A stretch of DNA of 64,000 nucleotides from an uncultured Chitinophaga sp. (GCA_902168205.1 CABHOK010000014.1:248001-312000), one strand, 5' to 3'; numbered from the stretch's first letter, positions 9,366 to 18,170 are shown. Notes: generated by a model not told the origin, from the sequence alone. Numbers and translations are program-made.

Positions 9366-10604
9366 ATGATCAACTTTCAGGAATTTACACTCGACAACGG
9401 CTTGCGCGTAATTGTGCATGAAGACCCAACGGTACAGATTGCCGTAATGAATATTTTATACGATGTCGGTTCACGCGATGAGCGCCCGGACAAGACCGGC
9501 TTTGCTCACCTCTTCGAACATTTAATGTTTGGAGGCTCGGTAAATATTCCGAGTTATGATGAACCGCTGCAACGTGTAGGTGGCGAAAACAATGCGTTTA
9601 CCAACACCGACATCACCAACTATTATCTCACACTGCCGGCAACAAATCTTGAGACAGGTTTCTGGCTGGAGAGCGATCGCATGCTCAGTCTTTCATTCGA
9701 TCCGAAAGCACTGGAAGTGCAACGCAAGGTTGTAGTAGAAGAATTCAAACAACGCTATCTCAATCAACCTTACGGAGATGTTTGGTTAAAGCTGCGGCCA
9801 TTGGCGTATCACCAACATCCCTATCAATGGGCAACCATTGGTAAAGAGATAAGCCATATTGAAAATGCAACGATGGAAGATGTGAAAGATTTTTTCTTTA
9901 CACATTATGTACCCAGCAATGCTATACTGGTGGTAGCAGGCCAGGTAACCGTAGCACAGGTAAAAGCACTTTCAGAAAAATGGTTCGGCCCTATATCTTC
10001 TGGAAAAATAAGACAACGCAAGCTTGTCAGCGAACCTGCACAAACCGAAAAGCGATCGCTGGAAGTACAGGCAAAAGTACCCGCCAATGCACTCTATAAA
10101 GCGTGGCATATGCCGGGACGTTTTCATGACGATTACTATGCCATTGATCTGCTCAGCGATATATTAAGTCGCGGGCAATCGAGCCGCCTCTATCAGCAAC
10201 TTGTTAAAGAGAAAGAGATATTTACCTCTATATCTTCTTTTGTTATGGGCACGATCGATCCGGGTCTGCTTGTTGTAAGCGGACGCATTAAGGATGGTAT
10301 ATCTATTGAAGATGCCGAGCACGAAGTTGACACTATATTAAAACAGGTTGTAGCCGATGGTGTAGCTACTGCTGAACTTGAAAAAGCGAAGAACCAGGCA
10401 GAGTCTACACTGGAGTTTGGCGAAATGGAAGTAATGAATCGCGCCATGAACCTGGCGTTCTCCAAACTATCAGGGGATGCTAACCTGGTAAATGAAGAAG
10501 GCACAAAGATAAACGCAGTAACAACCGATGATATAAAGCGTGTGGCTGGCAATATTTTAAAAGAGAGCAACGCCTCTGTGATGTACTACAGAGCAACAGC
10601 ATAA
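9366..10604 (+). CDS. M16 family zinc metallopeptidase
   Basis: A 412-residue insulinase/pitrilysin-type peptidase. The inverted zinc motif HLFEH is seen at residues 48-52 (H48, E51, H52), with the usual downstream acidic zinc ligand region near EEFKQRYLNQPYGD. Two M16 half-domains fit the length: an active N-terminal half and an inactive C-terminal half (from about residue 180), with the R/Y-type segment SRGQSSRLYQQLV. There is no obvious signal peptide, so this member may be cytoplasmic, which is found among Bacteroidetes single-chain M16 proteins; many others are secreted pairs. It starts 52 bp after the kinase gene and precedes the ABC gene by about 60 bp, so the three could share a transcript, but no functional link is clear. 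Confidence 0.9.
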   Translation: MINFQEFTLDNGLRVIVHEDPTVQIAVMNILYDVGSRDERPDKTGFAHLFEHLMFGGSVNIPSYDEPLQRVGGENNAFTNTDITNYYLTLPATNLETGFWLESDRMLSLSFDPKALEVQRKVVVEEFKQRYLNQPYGDVWLKLRPLAYHQHPYQWATIGKEISHIENATMEDVKDFFFTHYVPSNAILVVAGQVTVAQVKALSEKWFGPISSGKIRQRKLVSEPAQTEKRSLEVQAKVPANALYKAWHMPGRFHDDYYAIDLLSDILSRGQSSRLYQQLVKEKEIFTSISSFVMGTIDPGLLVVSGRIKDGISIEDAEHEVDTILKQVVADGVATAELEKAKNQAESTLEFGEMEVMNRAMNLAFSKLSGDANLVNEEGTKINAVTTDDIKRVAGNILKESNASVMYYRATA

Positions 10605-10663
10605 ACAACCGCTGAGCGCTGTCATGTCGACATTAAAATTTTTGCAGTACCCGGCTGAACAAG

Positions 10664-12493
10664 TTGTCTTCATTCAACGTTCACCCGGAAAGCCATAGCA
10701 TTGTAAAATCCCCAACCACCGTGGAGAAAGAGAAAGTAAGCAGCGGAAATATTATTGACTGGTCCGTACTTAACCGGCTGATGAAGTTTGTAAAACCGTA
10801 TAAAGGTCGCTTCATTTTGGTGATCGTGCTTACCCTGGTGCTGGGCGTACTTGCGCCAACACGTCCTATTCTCATTCAGTATACGTTGGATCATGATGTT
10901 GCATTTGGTAATTACGATGCCATGGTACGCATGATGATATTGCTGATGGTGCTTCTTATCATCAACTCCATTGCACAATACTTTCACACCTACGTATCCG
11001 GATGGCTCGGTCAACAAGTAATCCGTGATATACGCATGAAGTTATACCAGCACATCATCAGTCTGCGGTTAAAGTTTTTTGACAAGACTCCGATTGGCCG
11101 CCTGGTAACACGCACTATATCGGATGTTGAGACACTGGCTGATGTATTCAGCGAAGGTCTTGCCGCGATGGCAGGCGATCTGTTGCAGATCATTTTTATT
11201 CTCGGGTTTATGTTCTACCAGGACTGGCGTCTGGCGTTATTAAGTCTCTCAACGTTACCCCTACTGCTCATCAGCACGTATGTTTTCAAGGAGAAGATCA
11301 AGGTAGCCTTTAACGAAGTGCGCAATGCTGTTGCCAACCTGAATACATTTGTACAAGAGCACCTCACTGGTATGAACATCGTGCAGATCTTCGGAAGCGA
11401 AAAGAGAGAGTTTGAGAAGTTTAAAGAGATCAACGAAGAGCATAAACAATCTAACCTTCGATCGGTACTATATTATTCTATATACTATCCCGTTGCCGAG
11501 ATCATTGCTGCAGCCGGTATCGGGTTGCTGGTATGGTATGGCGCCAAAGGTATAATTCATTATGAAGAGACTGGTATTACTATTGGTAAGCTCATTGCCT
11601 TTATCATGTATGTGCAGATGTTCTTCCGCCCCATACGCATGATTGCCGATCGCTACAACACATTGCAAATGGGTATTGTGAGTTCATCGCGCATTATGAA
11701 TCTGCTGGATGAAAAAGAACATGTGCAGGAAGATGGCAAATATATACCTGAACATATTCAGGGTGACGTAAAATTCGATCACGTATGGTTTGCCTATAAT
11801 GAACCTGACTATGTACTTAAAGATATTAACCTCCACATTCGTCCAGGAGAAACTGTGGCGTTAGTTGGGGCTACCGGTGCTGGAAAATCTTCTATCATTA
11901 ACCTGTTGAACCGCTTTTATGAAATCAATAAAGGCTCTATCCAGGTAGATGGTCGTGACCTGAAACAATATGAACTGGGGACGCTCCGTAAAAATATAGG
12001 GGTTGTTTTACAGGATGTATTCCTGTTCTCCGATACGATCTTAAGCAACATCACGCTCGGCAATCCCGAAGTAACGGAAGAGATGGTTTGGCATGCTGCA
12101 GACCTGGTGGGTGCACGCAAATTTATAGAGCGACTGCCCGGTAAACTTTCTTATAATGTTATGGAACGTGGTGCCACGCTATCCGTGGGACAACGACAGC
12201 TTATATCTTTCATCCGGGCTATGGTATTCAATCCTAAAATATTGGTACTGGATGAAGCCACTTCGTCTGTTGACAGTGAAACGGAGGAACTCATTCAACA
12301 GGCTATTGTAAAAATGATGAGTGGACGAACGTCTATTGTTATCGCGCACCGGTTATCTACCATTCAAAAAGCCGACAAGATCATTGTGCTAGATCATGGC
12401 GAGATAAAAGAGGTTGGCCGTCACGATGAGTTGTTGCTGCAGGAGGGCTACTACGCGCAACTCCACAAGATGCAGTATAAAGAGTTTGTTTGA
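10664..12493 (+). CDS. ABC exporter half (BmrD/LmrD-like subunit with degenerate signature)
   Basis: A 609-residue type IV ABC half-transporter: six membrane helices within about residues 50-330, then an ATPase domain. Walker A GATGAGKS is at 402-409, Walker B ends D530-E531, but the signature loop at 506-510 is LSVGQ instead of LSGGQ. The catalytic Glu is intact. This is the pattern of the subunit that supplies the consensus Walker B in heterodimeric multidrug exporters such as BmrCD, LmrCD and TM287/288. The gene at 13986-15776 carries the complementary change and is the likely partner. The frame begins with TTG 10664; the first 28 residues are poorly conserved in style and a GTG start slightly downstream is possible. 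Substrate unknown; multidrug or lipid export is plausible. Confidence 0.88.
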   Translation: MSSFNVHPESHSIVKSPTTVEKEKVSSGNIIDWSVLNRLMKFVKPYKGRFILVIVLTLVLGVLAPTRPILIQYTLDHDVAFGNYDAMVRMMILLMVLLIINSIAQYFHTYVSGWLGQQVIRDIRMKLYQHIISLRLKFFDKTPIGRLVTRTISDVETLADVFSEGLAAMAGDLLQIIFILGFMFYQDWRLALLSLSTLPLLLISTYVFKEKIKVAFNEVRNAVANLNTFVQEHLTGMNIVQIFGSEKREFEKFKEINEEHKQSNLRSVLYYSIYYPVAEIIAAAGIGLLVWYGAKGIIHYEETGITIGKLIAFIMYVQMFFRPIRMIADRYNTLQMGIVSSSRIMNLLDEKEHVQEDGKYIPEHIQGDVKFDHVWFAYNEPDYVLKDINLHIRPGETVALVGATGAGKSSIINLLNRFYEINKGSIQVDGRDLKQYELGTLRKNIGVVLQDVFLFSDTILSNITLGNPEVTEEMVWHAADLVGARKFIERLPGKLSYNVMERGATLSVGQRQLISFIRAMVFNPKILVLDEATSSVDSETEELIQQAIVKMMSGRTSIVIAHRLSTIQKADKIIVLDHGEIKEVGRHDELLLQEGYYAQLHKMQYKEFV

Positions 12494-12537
12494 TGCCCGC
12501 TTCGACTTTGGATTTTATGTGTACACGGCAAAACAGT

Positions 12538-12545
12538 TATATTTG
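12538..12545 (+). promoter_or_regulatory. -7 box placed for a leaderless transcript
   Basis: TATATTTG, matching TAnnTTTG, sits only five bases before the ATG at 12551. Transcription normally starts about six or seven bases after this box, so the mRNA would begin at or next to the start codon. No clear -33 TTG is seen at the right distance. Confidence 0.45.
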
Positions 12546-12550
12546 CCGTA

Positions 12551-13291
12551 ATGCTTTTCAAAAACACTATAGCTCTATCCATTTTTTGCCTGCTTGTTGC
12601 CTGCGCGTTTACCCAAACGTTGCACGCACAGAACAGAGGGAAGAGTATGTATACCCGCGAGCGCTATAGCAATGGTGCGCGTGTTCGTGGCAACAAGGCT
12701 AAAATAGTTTGCCCTGTATTCGACAAAAGTAAATATCCATATCACGGTATTGGGGTGAAGTTTGGCGATCCATTTGCCCTCACCTATAAGTACTATGCCA
12801 ACAAGAATTTTGCTATAGCTGCCGATGTTGGTAAACCTGCCAGTGGATTATATAACCGCTATTTCCGCGAGCGCTTTACTTCCTATAGACGCGATACACT
12901 TTCGCAGGGAGCGTCTGTGCGTTATCTCACGCATTCCGTAAAATCAGATTTTATTGGTGAGTTAAAGCTACTTTATCACATCGATGCTAAAATAATTTCA
13001 CAAGGTCTTCAGTTTTATGTAGGTGCCGGCTGGGAATGGAAATATTCCAAGATCAGGTATGATTATATATATGAAGAAGTTGATAATTCAAACCCGGGTG
13101 GCACGAACACGATCGGCAACTTTACCGTATCGCGTTTTACACAAGGACCACAGGCTGTGATCGGTATTGAATACTCGTACTTTCAGTTGCCCATCTCGGC
13201 CTTTATGGAACTTGAGTATTTTACCGATGTACAACTCGATCCGGGATGGAGCCGGGCCGAAGGCGGAGTTGGATTACGCTATATATTTTAA
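12551..13291 (+). CDS. Secreted outer-membrane-type protein, paralogue of the next gene
   Basis: A 246-residue protein with a signal peptide (hydrophobic residues 6-20, ending LHAQ). The mature part begins with a basic stretch and then beta-rich, Tyr-rich segments: GIGVKFGDPFALTYKYYANK, FYVGAGWEWKYSKIRYDY, and a C-terminal GGVGLRYIF that resembles the terminal aromatic strand of outer-membrane barrels. The segments GIGV..G.P...TYK.Y, an L/YF.H/D middle region and an Y.F..P/V...E.E block near the C-terminus recur in the gene at 13312, so the two arose by duplication. No function is known to me. It lies between two convergent ABC exporter genes. Confidence 0.75.
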   Translation: MLFKNTIALSIFCLLVACAFTQTLHAQNRGKSMYTRERYSNGARVRGNKAKIVCPVFDKSKYPYHGIGVKFGDPFALTYKYYANKNFAIAADVGKPASGLYNRYFRERFTSYRRDTLSQGASVRYLTHSVKSDFIGELKLLYHIDAKIISQGLQFYVGAGWEWKYSKIRYDYIYEEVDNSNPGGTNTIGNFTVSRFTQGPQAVIGIEYSYFQLPISAFMELEYFTDVQLDPGWSRAEGGVGLRYIF

Positions 13292-13311
13292 ACAACAAGA
13301 CTCTATCAGTT

Positions 13312-13889
13312 ATGAAACGCTTCGTGGTAATTATTGTATTGATAGCGGCCGCTGCAACAACCTATGCGCAGCAACAAGGTATTGGTGTTCGCCTCGGGTT
13401 GCCCGCCGGTATAACTTATAAACGTTATCTATCCAACGAGAAAGCCGTGGAGTTCGGGTTGGGGTCAGCATTCAAAAATTCTGACAAGCGTTATTATCGT
13501 AATGCGTTCAAGCACATGAGCAAGTACGATAATTACACTACGAATCCGTTGACGTAAGCAGTGTGGTATATCTGCAGGCGCGTCTGTTATTTCAACACGA
13601 CTTTGATGTGTCTGATGTAGAAGGAAAATTTCAGTGGTATTGGGGACCAGGTGCGGTGATGAAAATTGCCAAGGTTGATTACTGGTACCGCGACCCGAAC
13701 AATAACAATATGTATATGCACGATGAACGTACCGACTTCGACTTTGGTCCGGAAGGTATATTTGGTGCAGAGTATACTTTTGAAGATGTGCCGGTGACGT
13801 TGTTCGCAGAGACCAGTCTTCAGCTTGAATTGGTGGATCGGCTTACGCTGCGGTTATTCGCAGGCACCGGTGCTCGGTTCAATTTCTAA
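13312..13889 (+). pseudogene. Frameshifted paralogue of the 12551 outer-membrane protein
   Basis: ATG 13312 opens with a clean signal peptide (MKRFVVIIVLIAAAATTYAQ) and continues GIGVRLGLPAGITYKRYLSNEK in one frame to a stop at 13555-13557. The rest of the same protein, from about 13533 to the stop at 13889, is read in the preceding frame: YESVDVSSVVYLQARLLFQ and onward to GTGARFNF. Joining the two at about 13533-13545 gives a single protein of about 190 residues that aligns along its length with the 12551 product. The change is equivalent to loss of one base (or gain of two). It could be a real pseudogene, a sequencing error, or less likely programmed frameshifting; I see no slippery heptamer at the junction. 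Confidence 0.75.
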
Positions 13890-13904
13890 AATTTTATTGC
13901 CCGT

Positions 13905-13920
13905 CCCGATAATTATCGGG
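13905..13920. repeat. Perfect 16-bp palindrome after the barrel genes
   Basis: The arms cccgataa and ttatcggg meet with no spacer. It lies 16 bases after the stop at 13889 and 66 bases before the end of the convergent ABC gene, so it could act as a bidirectional terminator stem or be a copy of a short dispersed palindrome. There is no long T tract on either side. Confidence 0.5.
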
Positions 13921-13985
13921 GATAGATAGACGCATACAAAAGTATATATACTTTCTGCGTTAATCCGTGTCCTCTGCAGGAAAAA

Positions 13986-15776
13986 CTATTCCCTAGACTC
14001 TTCTTCCATCTGTACCTGCTTTTCATACAGGTCTTTGTAGAAGCCGTTTTGCTCGATGAGCGCATCGTGCGTTCCTTCTTCCACTACCAATCCATCGACC
14101 AATACCAGGATGCGGTTGGCAAGTTTCGCTGACGATACACGATGCGATATAATGATGGTGGTTCTACCTTTCATTATTCTGCGCATGCTGTTCAGAATGT
14201 TGTTCTCGGTTTTGGTGTCTACCGCAGAGAGTGCATCATCCAGCATCAATATTTTAGGTTCGCGCACAACAGCTCGCGCTATAGATACACGCTGTTTTTG
14301 TCCACCCGATAATGTGATGCCCCGTTCACCAACACGGGTTTCAAAGCCCTGCGGGAACTCCATTATATTATAGTATACATCGGCGTCTTTAGCGGCCTGT
14401 GTAACTTTTTCAGGATCGGGTTCTTTTATACCAAACCCTATATTCTGGAAGATGGTGTCACTGAAAAGAAATACATCCTGCGGAACATAGCCGATCTGAC
14501 TGCGCAGTGAAGTTAAGTTGTAGTCACGAATCGGTATATCATCAATTCGTATCTCACCATCGCGCACATCATACAGACGTGATACTAAATTGGATACTGT
14601 ACTCTTGCCGGAACCCGTTGTACCAATAATAGCAAGCGACTCTCCGGGGTTTATCGTAAACGAAATATTCTTCAGTGCTCGTATACCGGTATCCGGATAA
14701 GTAAAGGTCACGTTTTTGAATTCAACTTTACCACTGATCTCACGCACCAGGTCTCTTTCAGAAATGATGTTGGTTTTGGTATTGAGAAATTCGTTGATAC
14801 GTTTCTGCGAAGCCTCTGCACGTTGCACCAGGCTGCTCGTCCAGCCGAGCGATGTTACCGGCCATGTTAACAAGTTTACGTAGATGATAAACTCTGCTAT
14901 ATTTCCGAAGGTAAGATTGCCGTTGATCACTTCCGTGCTTCCCGCATATACCGTAAGTATAGTACTGATCCCCACAAGCCCCATGATGATCGGGAAGAAC
15001 AGCGATTGCATTTTAGTGAGCTTCAGTGATTGATGTTTATAGGCATCCGTAGCTTTTTCAAATTTACCGACAGACTCCTCCTCGCGGTTAAAAGATTTCA
15101 ACACGCGTATACCACTAAAGGCTTCCTGCACAAACGTAGAGAGCTTGGATTGATGACGCTGAATTTCTTCTGACCGTCTTTCAATGATATTGTTCACCAG
15201 AAATATACTTAACGAAAGTAACGGCAGCGGACTGAGCGCATACCACGTAAGCTTTACACTAATGCTGAACATGATGGGTATCAACATCAGAAATAACGTG
15301 ATGAGCGTTAGTCCGTACATGATCGCAGGGCCGAGGTACATGCGCACACGGCTTACATCTTCGGAGATCCGATTCATTAAATCTCCAGTGTTGTTTCTCC
15401 GGTAAAAGCTGAGTGGCAGTGTCTGGTAATGTTCGAAGACCTCGTTCTTCAAATCAAATTCAATGAGGCGCGACATCACGATGAGCGTCTGGCGCACAAA
15501 GTATAGAAATATGCCCCGCAGAAATGCCATCACCAAAATCAACCCGGCATAGATCAGTATACCGAATGCAAATACTTTGAAGAAGTTCTGCTGTACACCG
15601 GTTCCCTCCATCGACTTATAAAGTCGTATGTTATCAACTACCAGATCTATAGAGTCGCGAACCAGTTGAGCCGGAATGATCTGAAAAATATTGGAGAGTA
15701 TAACGAAGACCGTTCCTAGAATGAGATGCCACTTATACTTGAATAGGTATTTATTAAGATACTTCAGTTCGCGCAT
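13986..15776 (-). CDS. ABC exporter half (BmrC/LmrC-like subunit with Asp at the catalytic Glu)
   Basis: A type IV ABC half-transporter of 596 residues from ATG 15776; the frame runs to 15821 but the extra 15 residues do not look native. Six membrane helices occupy about residues 15-310. In the ATPase domain Walker A GTTGSGKST is at 385-393 and the signature LSGGQ at 489-493 is canonical. Walker B reads ILMLDDALSAVD: the catalytic position 514 is Asp instead of Glu. This is the hallmark of the BmrC/LmrC/TM287 side of heterodimeric exporters, where the second site is weakly hydrolytic. The complementary subunit is the 10664-12493 product. The genes are convergent and about 1.5 kb apart with two barrel-protein genes between them. 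Confidence 0.88.
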   Translation of the reverse strand: MRELKYLNKYLFKYKWHLILGTVFVILSNIFQIIPAQLVRDSIDLVVDNIRLYKSMEGTGVQQNFFKVFAFGILIYAGLILVMAFLRGIFLYFVRQTLIVMSRLIEFDLKNEVFEHYQTLPLSFYRRNNTGDLMNRISEDVSRVRMYLGPAIMYGLTLITLFLMLIPIMFSISVKLTWYALSPLPLLSLSIFLVNNIIERRSEEIQRHQSKLSTFVQEAFSGIRVLKSFNREEESVGKFEKATDAYKHQSLKLTKMQSLFFPIIMGLVGISTILTVYAGSTEVINGNLTFGNIAEFIIYVNLLTWPVTSLGWTSSLVQRAEASQKRINEFLNTKTNIISERDLVREISGKVEFKNVTFTYPDTGIRALKNISFTINPGESLAIIGTTGSGKSTVSNLVSRLYDVRDGEIRIDDIPIRDYNLTSLRSQIGYVPQDVFLFSDTIFQNIGFGIKEPDPEKVTQAAKDADVYYNIMEFPQGFETRVGERGITLSGGQKQRVSIARAVVREPKILMLDDALSAVDTKTENNILNSMRRIMKGRTTIIISHRVSSAKLANRILVLVDGLVVEEGTHDALIEQNGFYKDLYEKQVQMEEESRE

Positions 15777-15833
15777 GCAGTAAAATTTGGTGGCTGTCGG
15801 TAAAACGAAATATTTCTTCAATAGTTCCGTTTA

Positions 15834-15908
15834 CCGTTATCCGTTAGCAGTTATCCGTTATTAGTCTCTGTATTCACGATTAACCCGATAACGAATAACG
15901 GATAACGG
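15834..15908. repeat. Repeated ccgttatccgtta motif in direct and inverted copies
   Basis: ccgttatccgtta occurs at 15834-15846, a second partial copy ttatccgttatt at 15851-15862, and the inverted copy aataacggataacgg runs to 15908. The RNA could fold into alternative hairpins. It sits between the divergent ABC gene and nusB, upstream of the nusB promoter. A related inverted pair, gttatccgcta/tagcggataac, occurs at 55188-55238, which suggests a dispersed element. Confidence 0.6.
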
Positions 15909-15952
15909 CCAACAAAGCTACAATAATCACGTAATGATCGCTTAACTTAATC

Positions 15953-15983
15953 TTGAACTATGAACTTCAAAACGTTATTTTTG
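15953..15983 (+). promoter_or_regulatory. nusB promoter
   Basis: TTG at 15953-15955 and TATTTTTG at 15976-15983 are separated by exactly 20 bases, matching the Bacteroidetes TTG-N19-21-TAnnTTTG promoter. Transcription would start near 15990, leaving a leader of about 25 bases before ATG 16016. Confidence 0.65.
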
Positions 15984-16015
15984 CTGCCAGTTTTTAAAAC
16001 CATTCGTTCTTTATC

Positions 16016-17155
16016 ATGCTTAACCGAAGAAGTCTCCGTATAAAAGTGATGCAAAGTCTATTTGCATTACAACAGTGTAAAGATGCCAACTATGAATTGT
16101 GTATAGATAAGATAAGTGAAGCGTTTGCTCCGGATCTGAATTCGATGGAAGTACAGGATAAAGCCGCTTTAACTCTCCAAAAGAAAACTGCTATCAAACT
16201 TTTTGAACGTGCTTTCAAAAAAGGCGAAACCAGCGTTGATCACGAAGACGTAAAGATCAAAAAGACGGTTAATGAATGCTTTCAGTTCTACGAGAAGCAA
16301 TCCAATAAAGACAGCGACTTCTTTTTAAAGAACCTCATCAGCGAGGTTGAAAGAATTTACGACCATTACATTGCCGTGCTCAGTCTTTTGCCGGCCTTTG
16401 CAGAAATCGCTGAAGCCGATAAAAAAGTCAGTCATAAGAACTTCGTTAACAACGCCTGGATCACGGCACTTCGCAATCACGAAGAGCTGAAGAAAGATGC
16501 ACTGAAGCTTGGCCGCCACTGGCAAGACAAAGCCGATCGTGTAAAGGGATGGTTCCGTGATGTGATCCGTCAGGACAATGAATACCTTGCTTATCTGGAT
16601 AAGAAAAGTCCTACATCGGAAGACCAGAAGAAATTCGTCAACCACATTTTCAAAAAAGTCATTCTGGGTAAAACGGTCATCAATGAATTTTTTGAAGAAG
16701 AGGTTCTTCGTTGGGCTGAAGACAAGGAAATTGTAAAAGGCCTTGTAGAAAAAACAGTGAAGTCATTTGATGGTGAGTCGCAGGCAACCCTTACACTCCA
16801 CACTTTATCCGTGAATTGGGATGAAGACAAAGAGTTTATTGAAAAGTTATACAAAAAGGCATCGAGCCTTGATGATAAGTATAAAGAGCTGATAGCCAAC
16901 AATACACGCAATTGGGAGGTGGACCGCTTACCGCTTACCGACCGCATGATTCTGGAGATGGCTATAGCAGAGTTGCTGGAATTCCCCAGTATACCGGTGA
17001 AGGTTACTATTAACGAGTATATTGAATTATCGAAAAACTACAGCACACCAAAAAGTCGCCAGTTCATCAACGGAATTCTGGATGTTATTGCCAAAGAACT
17101 AAAGGAAAAAGGTGATGTTAAAAAAAGCGGCCGCGGGTTGATGGACAATAAGTAA
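16016..17155 (+). CDS. nusB: Transcription antitermination factor NusB (long Bacteroidetes form)
   Basis: NusB binds boxA RNA with NusE/S10 and supports antitermination on rRNA operons. The protein has 379 residues, against about 140 for E. coli NusB. The opening MLNRRSLRIKVMQSLFALQQ matches the first NusB helix. The canonical core is displaced to the C-terminus: DRMILEMAIAELLEFPSIPV and INEYIELSKNYSTPKSRQFI, with a long helical insertion of about 200 residues between. This extended layout is common in Bacteroidetes. It is preceded by a good promoter and followed by a separately promoted YtxH gene. Confidence 0.9.
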   Translation: MLNRRSLRIKVMQSLFALQQCKDANYELCIDKISEAFAPDLNSMEVQDKAALTLQKKTAIKLFERAFKKGETSVDHEDVKIKKTVNECFQFYEKQSNKDSDFFLKNLISEVERIYDHYIAVLSLLPAFAEIAEADKKVSHKNFVNNAWITALRNHEELKKDALKLGRHWQDKADRVKGWFRDVIRQDNEYLAYLDKKSPTSEDQKKFVNHIFKKVILGKTVINEFFEEEVLRWAEDKEIVKGLVEKTVKSFDGESQATLTLHTLSVNWDEDKEFIEKLYKKASSLDDKYKELIANNTRNWEVDRLPLTDRMILEMAIAELLEFPSIPVKVTINEYIELSKNYSTPKSRQFINGILDVIAKELKEKGDVKKSGRGLMDNK

Positions 17156-17181
17156 TTCTGTTTGTTAAAATTTGTTAAAAT

Positions 17182-17214
17182 TTTGAATTTGCATTCCGAC
17201 CGTAACTAATTTTG
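17182..17214 (+). promoter_or_regulatory. Promoter of the YtxH gene
   Basis: TTTG at 17182-17185 and TAATTTTG at 17207-17214 are separated by 21 bases. The start codon at 17223 is eight bases after the -7 box, so the leader would be at most a few bases. Just upstream, tttgttaaaa is tandemly repeated twice at 17161-17180. Confidence 0.6.
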
Positions 17215-17222
17215 AAAAGTTT

Positions 17223-17531
17223 ATGAGCAAAAAGAGTGGAAATTTTTTGATGGCGTTCCTGGCGGGCGCAGCTACCGGTGCAATTCTTGGAATTCTTTAC
17301 GCTCCTGACAAAGGTTCTAATACGCGTGAGAAGTTATCATACCAGTTAGACAAGTACCGTAAAACGCTTCAGGATCTGATCAATGATTTCGTTGAGGGAA
17401 AAGAGACTCCACTTACCAGCGAAGCAAAATCGCAGGGACAAAAAGTAGTTGACGAGGCTAAAAATAAAGCCGAGCGATTACTGGAAGATGTGGATGAACT
17501 TTTAGAACAGATTCGTGGTAAAAAGGGATAG
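17223..17531 (+). CDS. YtxH domain protein
   Basis: A 102-residue protein of the YtxH family, small envelope-associated proteins sometimes linked to general stress responses. A glycine-rich hydrophobic helix (residues about 8-28, FLMAFLAGAATGAILGILYA, then PDKG) is followed by a charged amphipathic helical region ending in a Lys-rich tail. The APDKGSNTREKL motif is typical of the family. Molecular function is unknown. It sits between nusB and a DUF1573 lipoprotein gene 28 bp downstream, with which it may be cotranscribed. Confidence 0.85.
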   Translation: MSKKSGNFLMAFLAGAATGAILGILYAPDKGSNTREKLSYQLDKYRKTLQDLINDFVEGKETPLTSEAKSQGQKVVDEAKNKAERLLEDVDELLEQIRGKKG

Positions 17532-17559
17532 ACTTAACAGAATTAAGTAAACACACAAT

Positions 17560-18105
17560 ATGAAAACTGGAATTGCAAAATCGTTTTTGTTCTTTGCTGT
17601 TGTGATGGCAACTTTTACAGCATGCAAAGATCGTAATGCAGAAAAAAGAATAGCAGAACTCGAGGGCCGATTGGCAGAACTCGAAGGTAAAAAAGGTACA
17701 GCACCAACACCGTCTGCTAACCCGGTAACAGCAACAACACCGGATGAGAAACCGGAAGGTCCGCTCCCCAAGATGGATTTTGAAACCACTGAGCACGACT
17801 TCGGTACTATTAAAGAAGGCGATGTTGTTGAGTATACATACGCTATAAAAAATACAGGCGAAGCTCCGCTGATCATTCAAAGCGCACAGCCATCATGCGG
17901 ATGTACTGTTCCGGATTTCTCAAAAGAACCTATACCTGCTGGAGGAACCGGTTATGTAAAAGCTAAATTCGATAGCAACGGGAAACAGAATATACAGAAC
18001 AAAACCATTACCGTTACTGCCAACACATGGCCGAAGCAAACTGTGCTTCGCTTCAAGGCGATGGTTACACCAAAAGCAGGATCAGCAGGTCCTACTGCTC
18101 ACTAA
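17560..18105 (+). CDS. DUF1573 lipoprotein
   Basis: A 181-residue probable lipoprotein: hydrophobic signal at residues 8-20 and a lipobox TFTAC with C22. A short coiled coil (KRIAELEGRLAELEGK) and a Pro/Thr linker lead into the DUF1573 Ig-like domain from about residue 70, with the family segments EHDFGTIKEGDVV, F.I.NTGEAPL, and SCGCT. The SCGCT motif is conserved in this group, whose role is not established. It is closed by a strong terminator 28 bases downstream. Confidence 0.88.
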   Translation: MKTGIAKSFLFFAVVMATFTACKDRNAEKRIAELEGRLAELEGKKGTAPTPSANPVTATTPDEKPEGPLPKMDFETTEHDFGTIKEGDVVEYTYAIKNTGEAPLIIQSAQPSCGCTVPDFSKEPIPAGGTGYVKAKFDSNGKQNIQNKTITVTANTWPKQTVLRFKAMVTPKAGSAGPTAH

Positions 18106-18133
18106 GATTAAAACTTACAGGTTTTATATTTCG

Positions 18134-18170
18134 GAGGCTGTCTTTACCCAGGCAGCCTCTTTGCTTTTAT
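18134..18170 (+). terminator. Rho-independent terminator after the DUF1573 gene
   Basis: A 7-bp stem, gaggctg at 18134-18140 and cagcctc at 18153-18159, with a 12-base loop, is followed by a T-rich tract (tttgctttta). Confidence 0.8.

Noticed and set aside
13246-13557. Long frame beginning inside the 12551 gene
   Set aside because: The real start is ATG 13312 with a signal peptide; the upstream 22 codons are overlap of the previous gene in another frame.
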